This document shows positions 7,286 to 13,880 of a DNA stretch of 45,747 nt, piece by piece. Under the pieces are notes generated by a model. That model was not told the origin of the DNA and made no database searches. It saw only the letters and a program-made list of their open reading frames with translations. The position numbers and the translations under genes were made by a program. The DNA is taken from contig JAEZFI010000247.1 in the NCBI GenBank assembly GCA_023437745.1, positions 1 to 45,747 of the forward strand. Reading direction: 5' to 3'. How positions within the stretch are numbered: position 1 is the first letter of the stretch; every line of letters starts with the position of its first letter. This DNA comes from Actinomycetes bacterium (GTDB lineage: Bacteria > Actinomycetota > Acidimicrobiia > Acidimicrobiales > Microtrichaceae).

Positions 7286-8206
7286 TCAGCTGGTGGCGAG
7301 GGTGAGCGCGTTGTCCAGCTCGCTGGTGTCGTAGATCGAGTCGAGTCGGGCGACGAGGATGCCGGCGGCGTTCGCGGCGAAGAGCGCAGGCTCGAACTCC
7401 ATGTGGTAGCCGGTGGTGAACGCCGACGGCGTGGCCTGGGCGATCGAGTCGACGGCCAGCGGGTTGGCGTAGGGCTCGACGTGGATGACGTCGATGTCCG
7501 TCCGCCCCTTCGCCGCTTCGGTGAGCACCTCGAGGACCGGGCCGCAGACCTGCGACACGCAGAACTTGGGCGTCGACAGCAGGACGACGACGGGTCGTCC
7601 TGCGCCGAGGGCGTCGGCGAGGTTGGTGGTGTGGAACGCGCACGGCGGCTCGGCGGTGCAGATGGGATCGACGCCTCGGGCGTCGGACACGGTCGGGGTG
7701 TCCAGGCTCGGCATCGGTGCCCCGACCTGCGGGATGCGGACCTGTGACGGGTCCGAGACCTGCACGGCGGTGCCCATCTCGCGGTCGCCCCAGGTGGCCA
7801 CCACGTCGTAGAGCCCGGGCTCGGGGAAGGTGAAGCGGAACGGGAGGTAGGCGCGCGGGAGCGGTGCGCCGCCGCCCGGGGTGACCTCGACGGGCTCCCC
7901 GACCGGCGTCCCCTCCAACGACACGGCGAACGTCACCGTCCCCTCGATGCGGTCGAGCGGTGCGTCCTGTCCGGGGGCGATCAGGTACGGGAGGCGCTGG
8001 GCGAATCCGGCCGCCAGGTACGACGGGTTCCTCGGGAACACCTCGATGAGGGAGTAGCCGGCGGCGTCGGAGGGCTGGGTCGTGGAAGAGCCGACGCCGG
8101 ACGCGGTGCCGTCGTCCTTGCCGTCGTCACCGCACGCCGCCGCGCCGAGGGCGACGGCACCGGCGAGGAGGAACGATCGGCGGGAGGGTGCAGGGGGGCG
8201 ATCCAT
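7286..8206 (-). CDS. Tat-type lipoprotein with thioredoxin-like domain
   Basis: The N-terminus carries a twin-arginine motif (SRRSFLL, residues 8-14), a hydrophobic run and a lipobox ending in cysteine 25 (LGAAAC), so the protein is probably exported folded and anchored to the outer face of the membrane. Residues 55-150 look like a beta-sandwich domain (TFPEPGLYDV). The C-terminal half is thioredoxin-like, with FCVSQVCGP giving a Cx4C pair (216, 221) where thioredoxins have CxxC, and a second pair C183/C189. It might take part in redox chemistry on the cell surface, but no partner is obvious. TAGCGT 8 nt upstream supports the ATG. Confidence 0.7.
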   Translation of the reverse strand: MDRPPAPSRRSFLLAGAVALGAAACGDDGKDDGTASGVGSSTTQPSDAAGYSLIEVFPRNPSYLAAGFAQRLPYLIAPGQDAPLDRIEGTVTFAVSLEGTPVGEPVEVTPGGGAPLPRAYLPFRFTFPEPGLYDVVATWGDREMGTAVQVSDPSQVRIPQVGAPMPSLDTPTVSDARGVDPICTAEPPCAFHTTNLADALGAGRPVVVLLSTPKFCVSQVCGPVLEVLTEAAKGRTDIDVIHVEPYANPLAVDSIAQATPSAFTTGYHMEFEPALFAANAAGILVARLDSIYDTSELDNALTLATS

Positions 8207-8214
8207 GCCCCTCG

Positions 8215-8220
8215 ACGCTA
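8215..8220 (-). promoter_or_regulatory. -10 element of the lipoprotein gene
   Basis: On the minus strand TAGCGT lies 8 nt before ATG 8206. A GAGGGG between them could still act as a ribosome site, so leaderless translation is less certain here. Confidence 0.35.
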
Positions 8221-8265
8221 TCGCCGGGCCTCTCGCGTCGAGGATCGCGGGGTCCGGTCCGGCAG

Positions 8266-8271
8266 TAGGGT
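8266..8271 (+). promoter_or_regulatory. -10 element of the XDH-like gene
   Basis: TAGGGT lies 9 nt before GTG 8281. It shares a 74-bp divergent region with the lipoprotein promoter. No ribosome site is seen. Confidence 0.35.
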
Positions 8272-8280
8272 CGCCGTGCC

Positions 8281-9819
8281 GTGACGACCTTCATGCTCAA
8301 CGGGACCGAGGTCACGCTCGACGTGAGCGACCTCTCCCTGCTCGACGCACTCCGCGACCACCTCGGGATCCACTCGGCGAAGGACGGCTGCGCGCCGCAG
8401 GGCCAGTGCGGGTGCTGCACCGTGTGGGTCGACGGGCAGCCGCGGGTCGCGTGCGTGACGCCGCTGCGGCGGGTCGAGGGTCGCGAGGTCCGGACCCTCG
8501 AGGGGCTCGACGCCGACGCCAGGACCGACTGGGCGGGCGCGCTCTGCGCGACGGGCGGGACGCAGTGCGGCTTCTGCACCCCGGGCATCGTGATGCGGTT
8601 GGAGGCACTCCGCGCCGCCGGGCGCCTCGACGACGAGAGCGCCGTGGTGCGGGGTCTGGCCGCGCACCTGTGCCGCTGCACCGGTTGGCGGACGATCCTC
8701 GACGCGGCGGCGCTGCTGGCCTCCGGCGACGACGGAGGACCGGCCGACCGCGACCTGGACGCCGCGGCACGGCGCGCCGCGATCGAGGGTCACACGCCCC
8801 AGCAGGTGGGACCGGCGGTGGCGCTGGGCGAAGCCGGGTTCGCCGACGACACGGCGCCCCCCGACGCGCTCGTCGCAGTGCTCGACGCGGCCGGTGCGCC
8901 GCACGTCGCCGCCACCGCCGTCGAGGCCCGGGCTGCGGCGGGGAAGGTGCAGGGACGCCGCACCACGCGCGACGTGGAGCCGCCGATCGCGGTGCCGGAC
9001 GGCGACTGGGCGCTCACGCTGGCCACGTCCTGGGTGGAGCCCGCCTACCTCGAGACCGACGCGTCATGGGCGACCCCGGGGGGCGTGGCCGCCTCCCCCC
9101 TCGCCAACGGCGGCGCCTTCGGCGGGAAGGTCCACTCGCCGGCGGTCGCGCTGGCGGAGGCGCTGGCGAACGAGCGGGGCACCCCGGTCCGGGTGCGTCT
9201 GAGCCGAGAGGACGCCGTGCGGATGGGCCCCAAGCGACCGCCGATGGCGCTCGGGCTCCGCGCCGACGGCACCGGGGTCGTGCGGGTGGCGCGCACGCCG
9301 GGCATCGTCGAGGCCATCCGCGCCGTCGCCCCCGCCGTCGAGGTCGAGGAGGTCGACGTGCCGGGACCGCCCACCTCGATCGACCTGCGGGGCGCAGGGT
9401 GGGTCGAGCTCGCCGTCGCCCTCGCGGCGGTGGACGGCCGCCGCCGCATCACCGCTCCCGATGGCGCCTGGGCGGAGGCCGAGGTGACCGCCGACGGGCG
9501 CCTGTCCGTCGAGGTCGCAGCGGGGGAGGTCCTCGACGAGGTCGTGCTCCGCAGCTACGTCGTGGGTGCGGCCCACCAGGCGTTGGGCTGGGTCACCTCG
9601 GAGGGCCTCGCCGTCGACGCCGACGGCACGATCGGCGACCTGACCATCCGCTCGTTCGGGATCGTGCGGCCCGGGGAGATGCCGGCGGTCGACGTCGTGA
9701 TCCGCGACGACGGCGGACCGCCCACCTGCGGCAGCGACGCGGCGTTCGGTGCCGTCGCGCTGGCCGTGTGGGAGCATCAGCAGCGTCCGACGCGGTGGCC
9801 CACCCGCCAGCCGCTCTGA
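8281..9819 (+). CDS. Minimal fused xanthine dehydrogenase/aldehyde oxidase-like protein
   Basis: Residues 1-145 are a complete electron-transfer module: a plant-type [2Fe-2S] site (C37, C43, C46, C58; note Cx5C rather than the usual Cx4C) and the four-helix [2Fe-2S] domain (C96, C99, C131, C133). From about residue 165 the chain shows a shortened hammerhead-like segment (GEAGFADD), then pieces of a molybdopterin subunit: NGGAFGGK at 276-283, the SREDAVRMGPKRPP region, and SFGIVRPGEMP near 460. There is no FAD domain. The pterin part is about 350 residues where roughly 750 are normal, and the C-terminal GVGE segment with the catalytic glutamate reads CGSDAAFGA (from 483). It may be an inactive or very reduced oxidoreductase. 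RidA follows. Confidence 0.7.
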   Translation: MTTFMLNGTEVTLDVSDLSLLDALRDHLGIHSAKDGCAPQGQCGCCTVWVDGQPRVACVTPLRRVEGREVRTLEGLDADARTDWAGALCATGGTQCGFCTPGIVMRLEALRAAGRLDDESAVVRGLAAHLCRCTGWRTILDAAALLASGDDGGPADRDLDAAARRAAIEGHTPQQVGPAVALGEAGFADDTAPPDALVAVLDAAGAPHVAATAVEARAAAGKVQGRRTTRDVEPPIAVPDGDWALTLATSWVEPAYLETDASWATPGGVAASPLANGGAFGGKVHSPAVALAEALANERGTPVRVRLSREDAVRMGPKRPPMALGLRADGTGVVRVARTPGIVEAIRAVAPAVEVEEVDVPGPPTSIDLRGAGWVELAVALAAVDGRRRITAPDGAWAEAEVTADGRLSVEVAAGEVLDEVVLRSYVVGAAHQALGWVTSEGLAVDADGTIGDLTIRSFGIVRPGEMPAVDVVIRDDGGPPTCGSDAAFGAVALAVWEHQQRPTRWPTRQPL

Positions 9820-9853
9820 TCCGACGTCAACCAGCAGGCGAGGAGCCCCGACG

Positions 9854-10207
9854 ATGACCAGCCCCATCGGTCCCTACACGCCCGCCCTCCGCTCGGGGGA
9901 CTGGGTCGTCGTCTCCGGGCAGATCGGCCTCGGCCCCGACGGGCTCGCGGACGGATTCGCCAACCAGCTCCGCCAGGCGCTCGAGAACCTCAAGACGAAC
10001 CTCGAGTCGCAGGGCGCGAGCCTGTCGCAGGTGGTCAAGACGACGGTGTTCCTCGTGCACATGACCGACTTCGACGAGCTCAACCGCCTCTACGTCGAGT
10101 TCTTCGACGCCCACGCGGGGGACCACCGGCCCGCCCGCAGCGCCGTGGCCGTGGCCGGGCTCCCGCTCCGGGCCCTCGTCGAGATCGAGGCCTGGGCGCA
10201 TTCCTGA
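9854..10207 (+). CDS. RidA family protein (reactive enamine/imine deaminase)
   Basis: The 117-aa product begins with the family's IGPYTPALRSGDWVVVSGQ motif and ends with RPARSAVAVAGLPLRALVEIE, in which the arginine of PARS binds the carboxylate of the substrate. RidA proteins form trimers and hydrolyse reactive 2-aminoacrylate and related imines in the cytoplasm. ATG 9854 is chosen because AGGAG (9841-9845) lies 8 nt upstream; readings starting earlier overlap the XDH-like gene. The 34-nt gap after that gene suggests one transcript, but a functional link is only a guess. A 66-bp repeat begins directly after the stop codon. Confidence 0.9.
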   Translation: MTSPIGPYTPALRSGDWVVVSGQIGLGPDGLADGFANQLRQALENLKTNLESQGASLSQVVKTTVFLVHMTDFDELNRLYVEFFDAHAGDHRPARSAVAVAGLPLRALVEIEAWAHS

Positions 10208-10273
10208 TGGGCCGGGCCAGCTCCGCTCGGTTTCGCTCGCAGGCTCGCTGCCTCGGCTGCGCTACCCGGCCTG
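10208..10273 (+). repeat. 66-bp direct repeat, copy 1
   Basis: This sequence is identical, base for base, to 10487-10552. It begins on the base after the ridA stop. Its ends are complementary (GGCCGGG near the start, CCCGGCC near the end), and the inside is a chain of CGCTCG/GGCTCG-like units, so it can fold and may act as a transcript end or as a repeated extragenic element. Confidence 0.9.
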
Positions 10274-10303
10274 CCTGAAGATGGCCGGGCCGGGCGGGCT
10301 GAC

Positions 10304-10309
10304 TAGGGT
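10304..10309 (+). promoter_or_regulatory. -10 element of the 52-aa gene, leaderless type
   Basis: TAGGGT ends 6 nt before ATG 10316, the spacing expected if transcription starts on the start codon. Confidence 0.4.
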
Positions 10310-10315
10310 GACGGC

Positions 10316-10474
10316 ATGGCCGGAGCCGTCGTCACCGTCATCGTCCTCGTGCTCGCCCTGCCCGTGGCGATCATCATCTCGGGCGGGGTCCTCGCCGCGA
10401 TCATCGGCACAGTGCTCAAGATGAACGCCGAGAAGGTGCACGAGGGCTCCGAGCTCCTTGCCACCAACAAATAG
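10316..10474 (+). CDS. Small single-span membrane protein (52 aa)
   Basis: The frame encodes 52 residues: a hydrophobic helix over about residues 4-34 (VTVIVLVLALPVAIII, then a glycine-containing second part) and a short charged tail (KMNAEKVHEG). The N-out or N-in orientation is unclear. No known family is recognised. Support for a real gene comes from a good start, the TAGGGT element 6 nt upstream, a hydrophobic pattern with few charged residues until the end, and its position between two identical repeats with no other frame of merit on either strand. A similar short helical peptide lies at 19234. Confidence 0.6.
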   Translation: MAGAVVTVIVLVLALPVAIIISGGVLAAIIGTVLKMNAEKVHEGSELLATNK

Positions 10475-10486
10475 CGGACCCCCTCC

Positions 10487-10552
10487 TGGGCCGGGCCAGC
10501 TCCGCTCGGTTTCGCTCGCAGGCTCGCTGCCTCGGCTGCGCTACCCGGCCTG
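10487..10552 (+). repeat. 66-bp direct repeat, copy 2
   Basis: Identical to 10208-10273 and in the same orientation. The last 12 bp (10541-10552) supply the stop codon and final codons of the minus-strand regulator gene, so the repeat reaches into coding sequence. Copy spacing is 279 bp, and the unit between them is the 52-aa gene. Confidence 0.9.
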
Positions 10553-11218
10553 GCCCCAGCGGCTCTCGCCGAACTTGTAGCCCACGCTGCGGACCGTCTG
10601 GATCAGCTGTGCGTGCTCCTCGCCGAGCTTCGCCCGCAGCCGCCGGATGTGGACGTCGACCGTGCGCGCGCCGCCGTAGTACTCGTAGCCCCAGACGCGG
10701 CTGAGCAGCGTCTCGCGGGTGAAGACCCGGCCGGGGTTCGAGGAGAGGAACTTCAGCAGCTCGTACTCCATGTAGGTGAGGTCGAGCGGTCGGCCGCCGA
10801 TCTGCGCCTGGTACGTCTCGAGGTTCAGCACGAGCTGGTCGTACATCACGACCTCCTCGGTGAGGTCGCTGAACCCGCCCCGCACGAGCAGGTGCTTGAG
10901 GCGCGCCTCGAACTCGACCGGATGGAACGGCGTGACGCAGAAGTCGTCGAACGTCTCGTGGCGGCCCTCGAGATCGGCGAGCTGCGTGCCACGGATCAGG
11001 AGGAGGACCGGCGCGATCGGGTTGTCGCCGGAGCGGATCGCGCGCGCGAACGCGAAGGCGGTGTCACCGGTGTGCTCGGCGGAGATGATCGCGCCGCCCC
11101 AGGTGCCGCTCGCGGCGCCGGCCTCGTCGGCCACGACCTTCCACGAGTAGCCGGCCAGGTCGAGGGAGCGGACCACGTCGGGCGGCGGCGGGTCCGGATG
11201 CAGGAGCAGGGGTTCCAC
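10541..11218 (-). CDS. glnR: GlnR-like orphan OmpR-family regulator
   Basis: The C-terminal half (about residues 130-220) is a clear OmpR/PhoB winged helix (LDLTYMEYELLKFL, GRVFTRETLLSRVWGYEY, ARTVDVHIRRLRAKLG). The N-terminal half has a receiver-like fold but lacks the phospho-acceptor aspartate (IISAEHTGD in that place) and the usual lysine (VTPFHP), like actinobacterial GlnR, which needs no phosphorylation. Its GTG start lies 3 nt after the stop of glutamine synthetase glnA2, so the two are one operon, and no sensor kinase is nearby. GlnR controls nitrogen assimilation in Streptomyces and Mycobacterium. Candidate sites are at 12611 and 41652. The last codons lie inside a 66-bp repeat. Confidence 0.75.
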   Translation of the reverse strand: MEPLLLHPDPPPPDVVRSLDLAGYSWKVVADEAGAASGTWGGAIISAEHTGDTAFAFARAIRSGDNPIAPVLLLIRGTQLADLEGRHETFDDFCVTPFHPVEFEARLKHLLVRGGFSDLTEEVVMYDQLVLNLETYQAQIGGRPLDLTYMEYELLKFLSSNPGRVFTRETLLSRVWGYEYYGGARTVDVHIRRLRAKLGEEHAQLIQTVRSVGYKFGESRWGQAG

Positions 11219-11221
11219 GTG

Positions 11222-12559
11222 TCACCAGCTTCCGAGGTAGCGGTCCAACTCGAACTGGCTCACCTGCGACTTGTACTCGTTCCACTCGGCGCGCTTGTTG
11301 CGGAGGAACCACTCGAAGATGTGCTCGCCCAGCGCCTCGCGCACCAACTCGGAGGTCTCCATCACATCGAGCGCCTCGGCGAGCGAGGTCGGCAGGAGGC
11401 GGATGCCCTTGGCCTTCCGCTCGGACTCGCTCAGCTCGAAGATGTTGGCCTCGGCCTCCTCCTCGAGGCGGTAGCCCCGCTCGATGCCGGCGAGCCCCGC
11501 GGCGAGGATCACCGAGAACGCCAGGTACGGGTTGCAGGCCGGGTCGAGCGCCCGGTATTCGAGGCGGGTCCCGCCCGCCTCCTTCCCGCGCTTGGCGACC
11601 GGTACCCGCACCAGCGCCGACCGGTTCGAGCGCGCCCAGCTCACGTGGATCGGCGCCTCGAAGCCCAGCACGAGCCGCTTGTAGCTGTTGACGAGCTGGT
11701 TGGTCACCGCGGTGAACTCGGGGGCGTGGGTCAGCAGGCCGGCGATGAAGGAACGGCCGACGTCGGACAGGTGGTACTCACCGGCCTCGTCGTAGAAGGC
11801 GTTCTGCTCCTCGCCCCACAGCGACAGGTGGGTGTGCATGCCCGAGCCCTGGACCCCGCTGAGGGGCTTGGGCATGAACGTGGCGTGGACGCCGTGCTCC
11901 AGCGCCACCTCGCGTACGACGAGGCGCAACGTCATCAGGTTGTCCGCCATCGACAGGCCGTCGCTGTAGCGCAGGTCGATCTCGTGCTGTGACGGGGCGT
12001 CCTCGTGGAAGGCGTACTCGACGGGGATGCCGGTGGCCTCCAGGCGCTGCAGCGTGGCGCGCCGGATGTCCGAGCTGGCGTCGAACGTCGTGAGGTCGAA
12101 GTAGCTGGCGTTGTCCAGCGGGGTGGGACCCGACCGGGTGTCGGGCGACTCGAAGTAGAAGTACTCGACCTCCGGCGAGGCCATGAAGGTGAAGCCGGCG
12201 TCGTGCGCCTTCGCCAGGTTCCGCTTGAGGACCTGCCGTGGGTCGCCTTCGAACGGCGTGCCGTCGAGGTTCGCGAGGTCGCAGAACATCCGGGCCGAGA
12301 GGTCGCCGCCGTCGCCCCAGCCCATCAGCTGGAAGCTGGCGGCGTCGGGGATGGCGAGGACGTCGGTCTCCTGGACGCGGCTGAACCCGTCGATCGCCGA
12401 CCCGTCGAACTGGACGCCGTCCTCGAACGCCGTCTCGACCTCGACGGGCGAGATGGCGACCGACTTGAGCTGCCCGAGCACGTCGGTGAACCACAGACGG
12501 ACCAACCGGACGCGACGTTCCTCGATGGTGCGGAGCACGTAGGACTGATGGTTCTCCAT
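11222..12559 (-). CDS. glnA2: Glutamine synthetase type I (GlnA2-like)
   Basis: The enzyme joins ammonia to glutamate with ATP. The 445 residues carry GSI signatures: VRLWFTDVLGQLKS near the N-terminus, FDGSAIDGFSRV, PEVEYFYFE, GSGMHTHLSLW, the ATP loop and the C-terminal EYRALDPACNPYLAF. The N-terminus and length look most like actinobacterial GlnA2. ATG 12559 is preferred because the following MENHQSYVLRTIEER lines up with the usual GlnA2 start; a GTG at 12577 would add six residues. It is the first gene of an operon with the GlnR-like regulator and is divergent from glnII, an arrangement that points to shared nitrogen control. Confidence 0.93.
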   Translation of the reverse strand: MENHQSYVLRTIEERRVRLVRLWFTDVLGQLKSVAISPVEVETAFEDGVQFDGSAIDGFSRVQETDVLAIPDAASFQLMGWGDGGDLSARMFCDLANLDGTPFEGDPRQVLKRNLAKAHDAGFTFMASPEVEYFYFESPDTRSGPTPLDNASYFDLTTFDASSDIRRATLQRLEATGIPVEYAFHEDAPSQHEIDLRYSDGLSMADNLMTLRLVVREVALEHGVHATFMPKPLSGVQGSGMHTHLSLWGEEQNAFYDEAGEYHLSDVGRSFIAGLLTHAPEFTAVTNQLVNSYKRLVLGFEAPIHVSWARSNRSALVRVPVAKRGKEAGGTRLEYRALDPACNPYLAFSVILAAGLAGIERGYRLEEEAEANIFELSESERKAKGIRLLPTSLAEALDVMETSELVREALGEHIFEWFLRNKRAEWNEYKSQVSQFELDRYLGSW

Positions 12560-12610
12560 GGCTCCAGCCTGACCCACGGTCCTCGCTCCAGTACCAATCG
12601 GGCCCGCCCG

Positions 12611-12669
12611 TTCACAGAGCGTTCACATTCGGGCAACGGCCGGGAAATGACTCCGGTCCACGCTACCTT
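12611..12669 (+). promoter_or_regulatory. Candidate GlnR box and glnII promoter in the glnA2/glnII divergent region
   Basis: Four 5-bp half-sites sit exactly 11 bp apart: TTCAC (12611), TTCAC (12622), GCAAC (12633) and GAAAT (12644). Against the Streptomyces GlnR pattern gTnAC-n6-GaAAC repeated twice, they score 4, 2, 4 and 4 of 5. A -10-like TACCTT (12664-12669) follows 15 nt later, so the array covers the -35 area, where an activator would bind. The rest of the 228-bp gap between the two start codons shows no gene. Confidence 0.5.
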
Positions 12670-12787
12670 TCGGCTGTGGCGGTCGCTCTGGACCGATCCC
12701 GCGAGGTTGAGCCCCCCGGTTCGTCACCGCCATGAACTCCAACCACGGGTCCGCTCAACACGAGGCCCCAGAACAAAGGTGAAACCT

Positions 12788-13804
12788 GTGGCGTACAGGG
12801 CTGAGTACATCTGGATCGACGGCACCGAGCCGACCCCGCTCATGCGGTCGAAGACCAAGATCATCGACGAGGGCACCGCCGAGCTCCCGCTGTGGGGCTT
12901 CGACGGCTCGTCCACCAACCAGGCTCCCGGGTCGAACTCGGACTGCGTGCTGCGGCCCGTGTTCAGCTGCCCGGACCCCATCCGCGGCGGCAACGACGTG
13001 CTCGTCCTCTGCGACGTGCTGATCCCCGACACGATGGAGCCGCACCCCACGAACACCCGGGCCGCGTGCGTCGAGATCGCCGAGAAGTACGCCGACCAGG
13101 AGATGTGGTTCGGCATGGAGCAGGAATACACCTTCTTCAAGTCGGGCCGCCCGCTCGGCTGGCCGGAGCAGGGCGTCTTCTACCCGGCTCCGCAGGGCCC
13201 GTACTACTGCGGCGTGGGCGCCACCGAGATCGCCGGTCGTGAGATCGTCGAGGCCCACACCGAGGCCTGCCTCGAGGCGGGGCTCGCCATCTCCGGCACC
13301 AACGCCGAGGTCATGCTCGGCCAGTGGGAGTTCCAGATCGGCCCGGCCGGCGTCGTCGAGACCGGTGACCACATGTGGATGGCCCGCTACCTCCTCTACC
13401 GGATCGCCGAGGAGTTCGGCGTCGACGCCTCGATCTCGGCCAAGCCGATCAAGGGCGACTGGAACGGCGCCGGCTGCCACACCAACTTCTCGACGCTGGC
13501 GATGCGCGAGGGCTACGACGCCATCATCGCCGCCTGCGAGGCGATGGGCGCCCCCGGCAAGCCCGAGGAGCACCTCGAGGTCTACGGCCACGGCTACGAG
13601 GACCGTCTGACCGGTCTCCACGAGACGGCGCACTTCTCGGAGTTCCGCTACGGCGTGAGCGACCGCGGCGCTTCGATCCGCATCCCGTGGCAGGTCGCCC
13701 AGGACAAGAAGGGCTACGTCGAGGATCGTCGCCCGAACGCCAACTGCGACCCGTACGAGGTCGCCCGGGTGATCACCAACACCGTCTGCTCGGCGTTGGC
13801 CTGA
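12788..13804 (+). CDS. glnII: Glutamine synthetase type II (eukaryotic-type)
   Basis: GSII is the short, octamer/decamer-forming form of glutamine synthetase found in eukaryotes and some bacteria, including Streptomyces (GlnII). The 338 residues show its landmarks: AEYIWIDG at the start, ELPLWGFDGSSTNQAPG, WFGMEQEYTFF, GQWEFQIGP, the KPIKGDWNGAGCHTNFST region and RGASIRIPW. GTG 12788 is chosen because AAAGG ends 7 nt upstream; an in-frame GTG at 12779 overlaps that site. It is divergent from the glnA2-glnR operon, with a candidate GlnR box between them, and is followed by a strong hairpin terminator. In Streptomyces glnII is a GlnR target, which fits. Confidence 0.95.
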   Translation: MAYRAEYIWIDGTEPTPLMRSKTKIIDEGTAELPLWGFDGSSTNQAPGSNSDCVLRPVFSCPDPIRGGNDVLVLCDVLIPDTMEPHPTNTRAACVEIAEKYADQEMWFGMEQEYTFFKSGRPLGWPEQGVFYPAPQGPYYCGVGATEIAGREIVEAHTEACLEAGLAISGTNAEVMLGQWEFQIGPAGVVETGDHMWMARYLLYRIAEEFGVDASISAKPIKGDWNGAGCHTNFSTLAMREGYDAIIAACEAMGAPGKPEEHLEVYGHGYEDRLTGLHETAHFSEFRYGVSDRGASIRIPWQVAQDKKGYVEDRRPNANCDPYEVARVITNTVCSALA

Positions 13805-13814
13805 ACCCCCCAGC

Positions 13815-13848
13815 ACGAAGGGAGCGTCCTCCGGGGCGCTCCCTTCGT
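13815..13848. terminator. Hairpin terminator after glnII
   Basis: ACGAAGGGAGCG (13815-13826) and CGCTCCCTTCGT (13837-13848) form a perfect 12-bp stem with a 10-nt loop, starting 11 nt after the glnII stop. There is no T-run, as is usual in high-GC actinobacteria. Confidence 0.75.
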
Positions 13849-13868
13849 CGCGTTCCGGGACCGGTCGA

Positions 13869-13874
13869 TAGGTT
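13869..13874 (+). promoter_or_regulatory. -10 element of nadE, leaderless type
   Basis: TAGGTT ends 6 nt before GTG 13881. No ribosome site exists in the gap, so the start codon is supported by the leaderless spacing. Confidence 0.45.
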
Positions 13875-13880
13875 GGCCGG

